64,000 bases of DNA from NCBI RefSeq assembly GCF_030730905.1, contig NZ_JAVAMP010000009.1, forward strand, positions 1 through 64,000, read 5' to 3'. This document shows positions 1-9,174 of this stretch, one piece after another. Position numbers and translations under genes: made by a program. Positions within the stretch are counted from its first letter, which is position 1, and each line of letters opens with the position of its first letter. Below the pieces are notes generated by a model. That model did not search any database, was not told the origin of the DNA, and was given only the letters and a program-made list of their open reading frames with translations. The stretch comes from Chengkuizengella axinellae (GTDB taxonomy: Bacteria; Bacillota; Bacilli; Paenibacillales; KCTC-33759).

Positions 1-20
1 AATATCTCTTCAGTTTTCAT
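1..20 (-). CDS. start of an unidentified gene running off the left edge
   Basis: An ATG at 20..18 on the minus strand opens a frame reading Met-Lys-Thr-Glu-Glu-Ile before the window ends. It is preceded by a strong AGGAGG ribosome site about 6 nt upstream. Only six codons are visible, so the product cannot be named. It lies downstream of the 3-hydroxybutyrate dehydrogenase gene in the same direction. It has its own copy of the GACT-N2-AGTC operator (76-91), which suggests it belongs to the same regulon. Confidence 0.6.
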
Positions 21-75
21 AGTTTTCCTCCTCAGCATAATCACTCTTTCATTTGATAACAACAAAACTCTTTTT

Positions 76-91
76 AGAGACTGTAGTCTCT
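76..91. promoter_or_regulatory. candidate TetR operator, site A
   Basis: AGAGACTGTAGTCTCT is a perfect 7-bp inverted repeat around a 2-bp centre. It lies about 55 bp upstream of the partial gene at the left edge. It shares the core GACT-N2-AGTC with sites at 4555, 6010 and 15001. No convincing -35/-10 pair was recognised beside this copy. Confidence 0.6.
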
Positions 92-146
92 TTTAATTCA
101 AAAAAATATAATTTTTCAATCCATTACTAAATGTTCCTTCTATTCT

Positions 147-914
147 TTACCATCCACCAGAAACACTAATGCACTCCCCTGTCACTAGTGCAGCCCCCTC
201 AGATGCAAGATAAACTGCGCAAGCTGCAATGTCTTCTGCTTTTATTGCTTGTTTAATCGCTTGTTTATGAAGCATATGTTTGTTTAATGCTTCTTCTTCC
301 GTTATTCCTTCCTGATGAGCTAACTTCGCAAGCTGATTTCGTATGATCAATGTATCTACTACACCTGGCATTATAGCATTAGAAGTAATTCCATGCTCCG
401 CCCCTTCATGTGCAATCGTTCGAGTTAAACCAACTAAACCATGTTTAGCGGAAATGTAGGCTGACTTATATGGTGACGCTGTTTTACCATGAACGGATGA
501 AATGTTGATGATTCGTCCATATTTTTGTTTTTTCATATATGGCATCGTGTGTTTTATTAAAAGAAAAGGCCCAGTAAGCATAACATCAATTAATAGGTTC
601 CATTTTTCTAAAGGGAATTCTTCTACTTTTGAAATATATTGTAAACCAGCATTATTAATTATAACATCTACTGTCCCTCTTTCAGCTGTAACACGTTCAA
701 CGAAATTTACCACAGAAGATTCCTCAGCAACATTTAGTGCATATCCCATTGCATTTTCATCACCAATTTGACTAGCTGCCTCTTCGGTTTCTTGAGAGTC
801 TAAATCACCTATCGCTACAAAGTCTCCATGATCAACAAACGCTTTTGCCATTGCCAATCCTATTCCTCTTGCTGCACCTGTTATTAAAACCGTCCTTTGT
901 TTCTTTCCTGTCAT
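147..914 (-). CDS. 3-hydroxybutyrate dehydrogenase-like short-chain dehydrogenase
   Basis: This 255-residue classical SDR has the TGxxxGIG cofactor loop at about residues 12-19, NNAG at 87-90 and the catalytic Ser140, Tyr153 and Lys157. The segment around the active site (HGKTASPYKSAYISAKHG) and the C-terminal Gly-Gly-Trp ending are typical of D-3-hydroxybutyrate dehydrogenases, which oxidise 3HB to acetoacetate with NAD in the cytoplasm. The ATG has an AAGGAGGT ribosome site. It follows the second SDR gene by 36 bp and is probably the last gene of the thiolase / acyl-CoA ligase / SDR operon. A GntP-type permease upstream recalls the Bacillus subtilis yxjC-scoAB-yxjF cluster. The exact substrate (3HB or a longer 3-hydroxy-acid) is inferred. 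Confidence 0.8.
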   Translation of the reverse strand: MTGKKQRTVLITGAARGIGLAMAKAFVDHGDFVAIGDLDSQETEEAASQIGDENAMGYALNVAEESSVVNFVERVTAERGTVDVIINNAGLQYISKVEEFPLEKWNLLIDVMLTGPFLLIKHTMPYMKKQKYGRIINISSVHGKTASPYKSAYISAKHGLVGLTRTIAHEGAEHGITSNAIMPGVVDTLIIRNQLAKLAHQEGITEEEALNKHMLHKQAIKQAIKAEDIAACAVYLASEGAALVTGECISVSGGW

Positions 915-950
915 TATCGTACCTCCTTTTGAAATTATAAAATGGATCAG

Positions 951-1697
951 TCATCTTAAATTGATCCCAGCTGTTAAACCGCCATCCACATCCAAAATAA
1001 CACCTGTAACAAACTTGGAAACATCAGATGATAAAAACAATACACAATTTGCTACATCTTCAGGCTCAGCCACTTTACCCAAAGGGATTTTATTCACCCA
1101 TTTATTCTTGCTTTTCTCATTCATGGATTGAAATAAGGGGGTATTGATCGGTCCAGGAGTTACACAATTTACATTTACATAAGGTGCAAATTCCATCGCA
1201 GCTGTTTTGGTTAAGCTCACGATTCCTGCCTTAGAAGCTGAATAATTTGCCTGACCATAGTTACCTTTATAGGATATGGAAGAGACATTCACGATTTTCC
1301 CGTACTTTTGCTTCATCATAAAAGGGCTGACAGCTTGAATGCAATTGAAAGTTCCTTTTAAATTTACATCTAGAACAAGATTCCAATCCTCCTCTGTCAT
1401 GTGAATAAGCTTTTCATCACGGAATACGCCTGCATTATTGATAAGAATATCTACTTTCCCAAACTTTTGGACAGTGTTCTTAACTACTTCTACTACGTTC
1501 TTTTTATCTGTTACGTCGACTGAATATGCATAACTAAAATAATGATTTGATTCTATTAATCCAGTTTCCTGATCTAAATGTTTATCCATCACAATAACAG
1601 AACTTCCTTCTTCTAAAAGCTTAACCGCTATTGCTTTACCAATACCACTATTCCCACCCGTAACGATGGCTACTTTATTATTTAAGTCCAAGTCCAT
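951..1697 (-). CDS. FabG-like short-chain dehydrogenase/reductase
   Basis: This 248-residue classical SDR has TGGNSGIG near the N-terminus, NNAG in the middle, and a Ser / Tyr-x-x-x-Lys active site in the stretch NVSSISY...NYSASKAG. The sequence fits 3-oxoacyl-ACP reductase (FabG) or acetoacetyl-CoA reductase families. The substrate cannot be read from sequence. It lies 39 bp after the acyl-CoA ligase and 36 bp before the 3HB dehydrogenase-like gene, so it is probably cotranscribed. An AAGGAG site lies about 12 nt before the ATG. In context it may handle a second 3-hydroxyacid or 3-hydroxyacyl-CoA. Confidence 0.75.
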   Translation of the reverse strand: MDLDLNNKVAIVTGGNSGIGKAIAVKLLEEGSSVIVMDKHLDQETGLIESNHYFSYAYSVDVTDKKNVVEVVKNTVQKFGKVDILINNAGVFRDEKLIHMTEEDWNLVLDVNLKGTFNCIQAVSPFMMKQKYGKIVNVSSISYKGNYGQANYSASKAGIVSLTKTAAMEFAPYVNVNCVTPGPINTPLFQSMNEKSKNKWVNKIPLGKVAEPEDVANCVLFLSSDVSKFVTGVILDVDGGLTAGINLR

Positions 1698-1736
1698 TCT
1701 TGCTTTAAACTCCTTTTAATTTAATTAGCAATTATT

Positions 1737-3299
1737 CTAGCTGCTTTTCCGTTTGAGTTTGATACCTGATTTTTCACGATCCCATGAATTCCCGATTCCT
1801 TCTTCTTTCAAAACATATTTTTGAGTTCTTTGTGTGGCGGTTTTAGGAAGCGTTTCTTTTATCTCGATATACCGAGGGATCATATAATAAGCCAATTCTT
1901 GCTCACAATAACGAATAAATCGTTCATAATCAAAATTTTTGATGCTAGGCTGGAGCTGCAATACAACCTTAACATCTTCTTCCCCTACCTCTGAAGGAAC
2001 CCCAATTGCAGCTCCTTCAAACACTTCTGGAAAATTATTCACCACCCTTTCAATCTCGAACGATGAAATATTTTCACCTCGATATCTTATACAATCTTTC
2101 ATTCTATCTTTAAAATAAAAATAACCATCTTCATCCATAAATCCCCTGTCTCCTGTATGAAACCAACCGCCTTCCATTGCTTCTGAGGTTTTTTCAGGCA
2201 TCCTAAAATAGGATTGAAACATCGTATGATCCATTTTTTGTTGAACTACAATTTCTCCATCCTGATTTGAAGGCAACTCTTGATTGTTTTCATCAAAAAT
2301 CTTCACATTTACATGTCTTACTGCCTTTCCAATAGACCCTACTTTTATATTTTCAGGTGGATTGCATAAAGCCATTGTTCCTGTTTCAGTTAGACCATAA
2401 CCTTCTATAATCGTGAATCCAAATCTCTCCTCAATATCACTCCAGGTTTCTTCAGGTGCAGCTGCTCCAAAAGATCTGTTTACGGAATGAATTTTCTCAT
2501 ATGGGGAATACGGTTGTTTATATAAAATCGTGAGCATTGAACCGATATAGTTAAATATGGTCGCTTTACTTTCATAAACCTCCTGCCAAAAACTACTAGC
2601 ACTAAAACGTTCCGATAAAACAAGCTTTATCCCCGCAACCAAAGCACCCATGACAGAAAGCTGCTGTGCATTCAAGTGAAACAGCGGCAAGCAAGTAAAA
2701 AGAGTATCATCTGTCGTTATATTCATCATCTCTTCTACAAATAAACTTCCTGTATGAACATATGAGAAATGTGGTAAGACAACACCTTTCGGAACACCTG
2801 TAGTACCTGAGGTATAAATAATGGCCATAGGATCGTTTACTTTAATAGAAGGGGACTTTTTTAAAACAGATTTCTCCTGAAGTGCTGCTGTCATAAAAAA
2901 CTCCAGTTCAATTGGTTTTAAAGCAGGATTCGATAAAAAAGCAGAGTTTATGATTTCCAAAAACTCTTTATTCGCAATTAGCAATTTTGAATCTGAGTGC
3001 TGAAGAATATAACGCAAACTATTTCCTTTAATATTGATATTGATGGGGACCATCACAGCTCCGAGTTTTGCAATCCCAAACCAGATCCATATAAATTCTG
3101 GACAATTCTTCATCATAAGAGCTACATGATCCCCTTTTTTAATGCCCAAATTTCTTAAGTGGTTTGCAACTTTTCCTGAGAACTGATTCAGTTCAGAATA
3201 AGTATACGTGTTTTCATTGAATTGCAAAAAGGTTTGTTTCGGTATTTTTTTTGCATTTTTTTTAATCAGTTCAACAGCTGTTTTCTCTGAAACTAACAA
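1737..3299 (-). CDS. AMP-forming acyl-CoA ligase (CaiC-like)
   Basis: This is a class I adenylate-forming enzyme that activates a carboxylic acid to its acyl-CoA with ATP. It has the P-loop-like motif YTSGTTGVPKG, the A5-type motif GYGLTETG, the adenylate-binding segment with GWFHTGDRG, and a C-terminal lid with a Lys near KTATQRTQK. The frame is open further upstream, but that would overlap the thiolase gene. I chose the TTG at 3299, which has a GGGGAG ribosome site about 8 nt upstream, giving 520 residues and a 32-bp gap after the thiolase. The sequence is closest in feel to crotonobetaine/carnitine-CoA ligase and ATP-dependent fatty-acyl ligases. In this cluster it could activate acetoacetate or an imported hydroxy- or short-chain acid; that is inference. 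Confidence 0.8.
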   Translation of the reverse strand: MLVSEKTAVELIKKNAKKIPKQTFLQFNENTYTYSELNQFSGKVANHLRNLGIKKGDHVALMMKNCPEFIWIWFGIAKLGAVMVPININIKGNSLRYILQHSDSKLLIANKEFLEIINSAFLSNPALKPIELEFFMTAALQEKSVLKKSPSIKVNDPMAIIYTSGTTGVPKGVVLPHFSYVHTGSLFVEEMMNITTDDTLFTCLPLFHLNAQQLSVMGALVAGIKLVLSERFSASSFWQEVYESKATIFNYIGSMLTILYKQPYSPYEKIHSVNRSFGAAAPEETWSDIEERFGFTIIEGYGLTETGTMALCNPPENIKVGSIGKAVRHVNVKIFDENNQELPSNQDGEIVVQQKMDHTMFQSYFRMPEKTSEAMEGGWFHTGDRGFMDEDGYFYFKDRMKDCIRYRGENISSFEIERVVNNFPEVFEGAAIGVPSEVGEEDVKVVLQLQPSIKNFDYERFIRYCEQELAYYMIPRYIEIKETLPKTATQRTQKYVLKEEGIGNSWDREKSGIKLKRKSS

Positions 3300-3331
3300 T
3301 TCAACATCTCCCCTTTCATAGAAAATAATGT

Positions 3332-4537
3332 CTAGTCCACTTTTACAATCATGGCCTCGCCTTGAGCTAAACCTCCGCAAATGCTAGCTGCACCATACCC
3401 ACCACCACGACGCTTTAATTCATGAATTAGAGTTAATAATATTCTTGCTCCACTTGCACCAACTGGGTGACCTATGGCAACAGCCCCACCATTTACATTC
3501 ATTCTGTTATGAAGCTGTTTTGCTTGATTTCTATCTCCTTCAGTTAAAATAAGCGCGCTTACCAAAGGCACGGCTGCAAAGGCTTCATTAATTTCAATGA
3601 AATCTAAATCTTTTATATTCAAATCAGCCTTAGTCAAAGCTTTTTTGATTGCCAATCCTGGAACAGTAGCCATCATCCTAGGATCATCTGCCACACTTGC
3701 TGTGCTGATGATTTCTGCTATTGGTTTTTTTCCTAAACGTTGGGCTTTTTGTTCAGACATTAACATTACACTTACTGCCCCATCATTTAAACCTGGTGCG
3801 TTCCCCGCTGTAATCGTTTTACTTCCTAACACTGTAGGTAGTTGAGACAGCTTCTCTACGGTTGTAGTTGGTCTAGGGAATTCATCCGTTTGGAATAAAA
3901 TGTCCGCTTCTCTTTTCTTTGGTATCGTCACTGACATCAATTCATCATCAAATTTGTTTGCTTGATTAGCAGTTCGCCATTTTTGATGGCTTTCATAAGC
4001 CCAAATATCCTGTTCTTCTCTAGTTACACCATATTCGAGCGCCACATCAGAGGCATCGATGGAAACTAAATTATAATCGTAGTATTTAATTTCATAGGCA
4101 GGGTCACGTATGACTACATCACCAAGCCGACTTCCCCATCTCAAATTTCTAATAACCATAGGCGTTCTACTCATCACTTCTGCACCACCTGCTATACTTG
4201 TATGCACCTCTCCAAGCTGAATCGACTTGGCACTTTCTGATATGGAAGCTAACCCTGAGCAGCATGCTTTATCTATAGTCATAGAAACCGTGTTATCGGG
4301 CAATCCAGCCTTCAGCAATGCTTGTCGTGCAATAACTGGCGCCAGTACTTCCCTAGCTTCAGATTGAGTGCATACACCCCAATTCACTTCTTCAACTTCT
4401 GATGTAGGAATTTGTGATCTCCGAACAACCTCATTCATGACCAGAGCACTTAAGGATATTGTTGAAAAATCTTTAAGTGAACCTCCAAATTTTCCAAATG
4501 GAGATCGTACTCCTGAAATAACTTTAACCTTTTCCAA
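3332..4537 (-). CDS. thiolase (acetyl-CoA C-acyltransferase)
   Basis: A 401-residue thiolase. The acyl-accepting cysteine is about Cys92 in DKACCSG. The conserved GGAVAIGHPVGASGAR carries the active-site His, and SICGGLAQG near the C-terminus carries the second active-site Cys. It would cleave acetoacetyl-CoA or another 3-ketoacyl-CoA to acetyl-CoA, the last step of 3HB degradation, or run in the biosynthetic direction. The start is TTG at 4537 with a GGGTGAT ribosome site. Operator site B lies only 17 bp upstream of the start. First gene of the proposed thiolase-ligase-SDR-SDR operon. Confidence 0.9.
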   Translation of the reverse strand: MEKVKVISGVRSPFGKFGGSLKDFSTISLSALVMNEVVRRSQIPTSEVEEVNWGVCTQSEAREVLAPVIARQALLKAGLPDNTVSMTIDKACCSGLASISESAKSIQLGEVHTSIAGGAEVMSRTPMVIRNLRWGSRLGDVVIRDPAYEIKYYDYNLVSIDASDVALEYGVTREEQDIWAYESHQKWRTANQANKFDDELMSVTIPKKREADILFQTDEFPRPTTTVEKLSQLPTVLGSKTITAGNAPGLNDGAVSVMLMSEQKAQRLGKKPIAEIISTASVADDPRMMATVPGLAIKKALTKADLNIKDLDFIEINEAFAAVPLVSALILTEGDRNQAKQLHNRMNVNGGAVAIGHPVGASGARILLTLIHELKRRGGGYGAASICGGLAQGEAMIVKVD

Positions 4538-4554
4538 TTTATCACCCGCTTTAA

Positions 4555-4566
4555 AGACTATAGTCT
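4555..4566. promoter_or_regulatory. candidate TetR operator, site B
   Basis: AGACTATAGTCT is a perfect 12-bp palindrome with the GACT-N2-AGTC core. It lies between the permease stop and the thiolase start, 17 bp upstream of the thiolase TTG. Its position so near the gene suggests it overlaps the transcription start of a separate promoter for the thiolase operon. No clear -35 was found. Confidence 0.6.
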
Positions 4567-4621
4567 CTTTTTATTTATAACAACCGCCCTCCTATATAGG
4601 TGGTATTTAATTTTCATAAAT

Positions 4622-5920
4622 TTAATAGATCATGATGGCAAGAATAATGGCTGGGACAGCCGCTATGACAGGACCCACTACAGTCGTAAAAAAGATATGT
4701 TTATAGGCCTTTCGATGTGTTAAACCTGCAATTGCCAACGCTGTGATAACTGCACCATTATGAGGAAGTGCATCAAACCCTCCTGCAGCAATAGAAGCAA
4801 TCCTATGCAATGCTTCTGGTGCTACTCCTAATGCCAAGTATTGCTCTCCTAAAACCTCCATTGCGATACCAAGTCCCCCAGATGCAGAACCAGTTACTCC
4901 AGCTAGTAAAGTGGTTGCACCATAAAGGGATATAAGTGGACTTCCCGGCAGGCTCGCTAATGCACCTGACAATACTGCGAAACCTGCAGTTGCTGCAATT
5001 ACAGTACCATAACCTACATCAGCACTTGTATTCACTATAGGCAATACCGTGTTTACTGCACCTTGATTAAGGGTTTTAATTTGGCTGTCGATGTACTTCC
5101 AAAATACTGGCATACAAAAAACAACGGATAAAATAAGGGTATAAACTACATCTAACTTCATGATATTTAATACAATTAACAAAAATATAGGTGGAAGCAA
5201 GCTAAGCCAAATTGGGGGAAGTTGTTTAGAATCTTCTTTCTCTTCTTCCACATCATCGTCTTCAACTCCGTAACCTTCTCCTCTTTCTTCTGCCTTTTTT
5301 AATTGTCGTTTCAAGTAATATATGTTGAAAAGGATGACGGTTATTGCAGCCACTATACCAACTAAAGGAGCCGCCATAGTTGTTGTACCAAAGTATTGTG
5401 TTGGAATAATATTTTGAATCGCAGGTGTCCCTGGGAGCATGGTCATTGTAAAAGTCGCTGTACCGAAGAAAAATACACCTACAAATAATGTCCATGGAAT
5501 GTCTAGCTCTTTAAAAAGTGGTCTTGCTATCGGCATGATTGCAAATATAGCCACAAAAACACTGACACCTCCATAAGTTAAAACTGCACTAATTAAAACA
5601 ATGGCTAAGATGACATTCAATTTTTTCGCCTTTCCAGTTACTTTCATAATGGATAATGCTATTTTTTTGGCTGCACCACTATCCTCCATGAATTTTCCAA
5701 ACATAGATGCAAATAAAAAGATGAGATAAAACCTACCGGCAAAACTCACAAATCCAGCCATGTATGAATCTTGCAATGTTCCTAGAATAGGCATACCTGT
5801 AAACAGAATTACAACTAAACTAGCTAAAGGAGCAATGATGATAATACTAAATCCACGTAAAGCCAACACAATTAGAAGTGCTAAAGATATAAAAATAACA
5901 ATAACTTCCCAAATGTCCAT
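4622..5920 (-). CDS. GntP family permease
   Basis: This 432-residue integral membrane protein has about 12 hydrophobic segments and a charged cytoplasmic loop rich in Glu/Asp near the middle. The glycine- and alanine-rich repeats, including SASGGLGIAMEVL and GGFDALPHNGAV, are characteristic of the GntP / gluconate-H+ symporter family. Members beside 3-hydroxybutyrate dehydrogenase genes are thought to import 3HB or related short hydroxy- or keto-acids. It is transcribed leftward from the operator-containing region shared with the divergent tetR gene. The 84-bp gap to the thiolase gene contains another operator, so permease and thiolase may be separate units. Substrate is inferred from context. 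Confidence 0.82.
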   Translation of the reverse strand: MDIWEVIVIFISLALLIVLALRGFSIIIIAPLASLVVILFTGMPILGTLQDSYMAGFVSFAGRFYLIFLFASMFGKFMEDSGAAKKIALSIMKVTGKAKKLNVILAIVLISAVLTYGGVSVFVAIFAIMPIARPLFKELDIPWTLFVGVFFFGTATFTMTMLPGTPAIQNIIPTQYFGTTTMAAPLVGIVAAITVILFNIYYLKRQLKKAEERGEGYGVEDDDVEEEKEDSKQLPPIWLSLLPPIFLLIVLNIMKLDVVYTLILSVVFCMPVFWKYIDSQIKTLNQGAVNTVLPIVNTSADVGYGTVIAATAGFAVLSGALASLPGSPLISLYGATTLLAGVTGSASGGLGIAMEVLGEQYLALGVAPEALHRIASIAAGGFDALPHNGAVITALAIAGLTHRKAYKHIFFTTVVGPVIAAVPAIILAIMIY

Positions 5921-6009
5921 TCAACGTATCCTCCTTTTATCATAAAAACTTTTATAATTTTTTCTCCTTTCCTAAAATAATTTATTAAACGATTGAATAA
6001 CATTATTTT

Positions 6010-6038
6010 AAAGACTTTAGTCACCGACTGTAGTCTTT
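6010..6038. promoter_or_regulatory. candidate double TetR operator, site C
   Basis: Two palindromes, GACTTTAGTC (6013-6022) and GACTGTAGTC (6026-6035), have centres exactly 13 bp apart. The flanks extend the whole block into a 29-bp pseudo-palindrome running from AAAGACT to AGTCTTT. It lies in the divergent region between the GntP permease and tetR. A minus-strand -10-like TATCAT lies at 6054..6049, with a weak -35 TTTAGA at 6076..6071, so the operator would sit just after the permease transcription start. Confidence 0.7.
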
Positions 6039-6147
6039 AATGAAATATATGATATACTATAAAATATTAGTCTAAATATTTTGATTATTAGTAGTAGTTT
6101 ATCAAGTCTACTTTGATCATTTATTTTTAGTAGAAAGGTGTTTCAAA

Positions 6148-6759
6148 ATGGAAAAGTTAACTATGAGACAGCAAAAAGCTTTAAAAACAAAACAGAAAAT
6201 ATTAGATACTTCTCTATATTTATTTGGAAGAAAAGGGTTCAACAATGTTACAGTTGATGAAATTGTTCAAGTTTCTGGGACTTCAAAAGGTGCATTTTAT
6301 ACCCATTTCAAATCAAAACATGAAGTATTCTTGGAGAAGTTTAAAGAAATAGACAACTTTTACTTAGACTTTATGAAAAAAATGCCTGAGCATATAGATG
6401 CAAGTGAGCAAATCCTTAAGTTAACGGAAACACAGATGAAATATTTAAGAGATTATTTAGGAAAAGATCTTATACGTACCATCTACACAAATGCAATAGA
6501 TCCGAATACTAGCCAATTTCTTATTAATGAAAGCCGTCCATATTTCAATATCGTACATAAAATTGTTGAAAAGGGACAAGAAAATGGTGAATTTAAAAAC
6601 ACAATATCCCCTGATCGAATCACGAATCTTGTAACACGTAATATACGAGGATCATTATACGACTGGTGTTTATACGAGGATGAAAAATATGACCTAGTAC
6701 AAGAAAGTCTAGACGTAATCAAACTGCTCCTTGAAGGGTTGAAAGCAACGAACAGTTAA
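6148..6759 (+). CDS. TetR/AcrR family transcriptional regulator
   Basis: This 203-residue protein has an N-terminal TetR helix-turn-helix at about residues 12-60 (KILDTSLYLFGRKGF, then DEIVQVSGTSKGAFYTHFKSK). A helical C-terminal half should be the ligand and dimer domain. It is divergent from the GntP permease with two operator palindromes between them, the usual layout of an autoregulated local repressor. Because the same palindrome recurs before the thiolase operon, the ABC operon and the left-edge gene, this protein is the best candidate for controlling all of them. The ligand could be a hydroxy-acid or an acyl-CoA; that is not determinable here. A hairpin terminator follows at 6761. Confidence 0.9.
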   Translation: MEKLTMRQQKALKTKQKILDTSLYLFGRKGFNNVTVDEIVQVSGTSKGAFYTHFKSKHEVFLEKFKEIDNFYLDFMKKMPEHIDASEQILKLTETQMKYLRDYLGKDLIRTIYTNAIDPNTSQFLINESRPYFNIVHKIVEKGQENGEFKNTISPDRITNLVTRNIRGSLYDWCLYEDEKYDLVQESLDVIKLLLEGLKATNS

Positions 6760-6760
6760 A

Positions 6761-6802
6761 AATAAAGTGCAGACCGCAAAGCACATCGGAATGCACTTTA
6801 TT
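6761..6802. terminator. bidirectional terminator between tetR and the esterase gene
   Basis: An 11-bp perfect stem (AATAAAGTGCA at 6761-6771 and TGCACTTTATT at 6792-6802) lies between the convergent tetR and depolymerase-like genes. The A/T-rich arm ends can serve as U-tracts in both directions. Confidence 0.7.
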
Positions 6803-6811
6803 AATGTTTCA

Positions 6812-8836
6812 TTATTTCAATTCAATAAATAACTGTGGTATATAGTCATCTACTTCAGATCCATAAAACTCAATGATATTTGGATCAAAAGTTGCATTTG
6901 TACTTGCTTTTATTCGTAATTGTGTTCTACCAATTTTGTTTATATTATGGAATTGACTCGATGGAATGGTAATATCCACAAATTCAGTATCTTCAGATGG
7001 AGCACTGAAGCTAGCTATATTATAACTGTCAGGTAATGAACTGTAATCTACCAATTCTAATGAAGCAAAATAACCTAAAGTCCCTTCTCTAATATCTAAA
7101 CTTAATGAAGATATATCCCCAGTTAAAGATTTTCGATATAAACGCAAGGTGACGGATTCAATATCATCACCAGAGCTTAAGCTGGATGTATCAAAAGAAA
7201 GTATGCCTCTATATGAATCTAAGCTTAGACCTCCCCTTGTCCCTACCTTTATGTTTGAACCTGTTCCATCTGTCAGCACTTTTCCTGCATAACCAATCTC
7301 ATTTGTTTTAGCATCAAATACTAATGAAGAACTAGGAACCTCATCAATAACATAAACCTCTTCATTAACACTCTCTACATTTCCAGCTACATCCTCACTG
7401 AAAAATTTCAAAGTGGTGTTTACCGAAATTGGAATAGGTTCTGTGTATACCGTAGATCCTGAGGTTGGTTCTGAACCATCCAACGTATAATAAGTTGTCG
7501 CTTCTTCATTTATCGTTAACTCTACTTGAATCGAGGAAGTGTACGTTCCACCACTTGGATTTGCTGTGGTTATTGGCGGTTCCGTATCCGTATTATTTGG
7601 ATCTATCGTGTAGCTTTTCTCTTGAGTGTTTTCTGTATTCCCTGCCAAATCTACACTGAAATACTTTAATGTTGTTGTCTCAGAGATTGTAATAGGATCA
7701 GTATAAACTAATGAACCTGTTGATGGCTCTGAACCGTCTATCGTATAATAAGTTGTTGCTTCTTCATTTGTTGTCAGTTCTACTTGAATGGAAGAGTTAT
7801 AAGTGCCACTATCAGAGCTTGCCACTGTAATTGGAGGTTCAGTATCTGGCGCAGGATCATCCATTCCATTAAAAAACTCCCACATGATTCTACTTGAATC
7901 AGGTCCATCAGGATCTACATTCGCACTTCCATTTGGACTCCCACCAGACCATGCATGAGCCATTCCGTCAACAATATATTTTTCCATCAAACTTACACCA
8001 TCTAAGTTATGATATTTAGTCACCGTATAACTTCTTCCCCCTGGAACCTGCCCATTTATGGTTTCATCTGCTGTATCATCAATCCATCCATCCTTCTGAC
8101 CATTATGAGCTAAATCATTCGTTGTTGCCCATTGAGAAATAATTTGATCTGCATTAATTGGATATACGGATGTATCAGAGGTTCCATGGAATACCATTAC
8201 TTTCACTGTTTGTGCAGCTGAACCCATTTCATTATAAGCTACCTCACCCTGCTGTTCTGGATCTGGTCCACCATTAGTCATCGCTGATAATCCAGAAAAT
8301 ACATTTGTTGCAGCTTTATATTCCAACCCAGCACTAACCCCAATTCCAGCAAACAAATCCGGATAGGTTGCGCCCATTATCACAGTCATAGCTGCACCAG
8401 CAGAGATTCCAGCTGCGTAAATCTTTTCACTATTTATTGAATAATTATCCTGCACCATATTCACCATACCAGCAATCACAGCAGGTTCTCCACTGCCTCT
8501 AGACTGATGAGAAGGTTCAAACCAATTCCAGCATTTATTTGAGTTGGATCCGGCATCTTGCTCAGGATATAACACTAAAAAACCCTGTTCATCTGCTAAT
8601 GCATTCATTTGTGTATCTTCAGCCAATATGTCTGCATCTTGTGTACACCCATGGATCATAACCATTAATGGATAAGTATTGCTAGCATCATAACCGTCAG
8701 GAATATATAACTTGTAACTCTTACCTCCATGTGAACCTGAGATAAAAGATCCTTCTGCATAAGAAGTTTGAGGCAATAAACCAAATGTCATAAAACATAA
8801 ACTAAGAGTAAGAATAATGGATAAAACTTTTTTCAT
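6812..8836 (-). CDS. secreted PHB-depolymerase-family esterase with C-terminal adhesion domains
   Basis: The start was set at the ATG at 8836, which follows an AGAGGTG ribosome site and begins a standard signal peptide ending near Ser-Tyr-Ala-Glu; an in-frame ATG nine codons upstream is less likely. The product is 674 residues. The N-terminal ~330 residues form an alpha/beta-hydrolase of the LpqC / PHB depolymerase type, with the lipase box GISAGA, a catalytic-Asp region HGTSDTS and a His in GMAHAWSGG. Two ~75-residue repeats follow (each with YYTxDGSEP, a chitobiase C-terminal-like beta-sandwich). A ~150-residue beta-rich C-terminal domain resembles carbohydrate-binding DNRLRE/CBM96-type modules. 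It would act outside the cell on a polymer such as PHB or on ester-linked polysaccharide. No copy of the operator was seen upstream. Confidence 0.8.
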   Translation of the reverse strand: MKKVLSIILTLSLCFMTFGLLPQTSYAEGSFISGSHGGKSYKLYIPDGYDASNTYPLMVMIHGCTQDADILAEDTQMNALADEQGFLVLYPEQDAGSNSNKCWNWFEPSHQSRGSGEPAVIAGMVNMVQDNYSINSEKIYAAGISAGAAMTVIMGATYPDLFAGIGVSAGLEYKAATNVFSGLSAMTNGGPDPEQQGEVAYNEMGSAAQTVKVMVFHGTSDTSVYPINADQIISQWATTNDLAHNGQKDGWIDDTADETINGQVPGGRSYTVTKYHNLDGVSLMEKYIVDGMAHAWSGGSPNGSANVDPDGPDSSRIMWEFFNGMDDPAPDTEPPITVASSDSGTYNSSIQVELTTNEEATTYYTIDGSEPSTGSLVYTDPITISETTTLKYFSVDLAGNTENTQEKSYTIDPNNTDTEPPITTANPSGGTYTSSIQVELTINEEATTYYTLDGSEPTSGSTVYTEPIPISVNTTLKFFSEDVAGNVESVNEEVYVIDEVPSSSLVFDAKTNEIGYAGKVLTDGTGSNIKVGTRGGLSLDSYRGILSFDTSSLSSGDDIESVTLRLYRKSLTGDISSLSLDIREGTLGYFASLELVDYSSLPDSYNIASFSAPSEDTEFVDITIPSSQFHNINKIGRTQLRIKASTNATFDPNIIEFYGSEVDDYIPQLFIELK

Positions 8837-8863
8837 ACTCACACCTCTTTTAATATATTTCAT

Positions 8864-9174
8864 ATCACCATGTTAGTAGTCTCCAATCCCTAAACCCACT
8901 TCTTATTTATTTTGGGTGGAACTTCAACCTATCGTTTGATATTTTAATATATTGAGTAGTGAAATAGATTCATTGATAGAATAAAGGTAATCTTCTAGGA
9001 TATCATTCTATTCATCTAACACATTTTCGATTTATAGGGATGAGTGAACCCTCTTAAGTGCAACGTTTTATATACTTAGGTTGACGTACTTCTTTTATTA
9101 TTTTATGAATACCTACCTTCCTATATAAAATTTTCAAACTTCACCCTTTTCCCACCTCCTCTAAACTAAAGGAA
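8864..9174. other. 311-bp gap with no recognised gene
   Basis: An AT-rich spacer between the depolymerase-like gene and the alpha/beta-hydrolase that ends the ABC operon. No operator palindrome, RNA or convincing gene was found. A TTGACG followed 17 bp later by TATGAA on the plus strand near 9082 has no gene behind it. Confidence 0.5.

Noticed and set aside
9082-9110. TTGACG with TATGAA 17 bp later on the plus strand
   Set aside because: No plus-strand gene follows; likely chance in AT-rich DNA.
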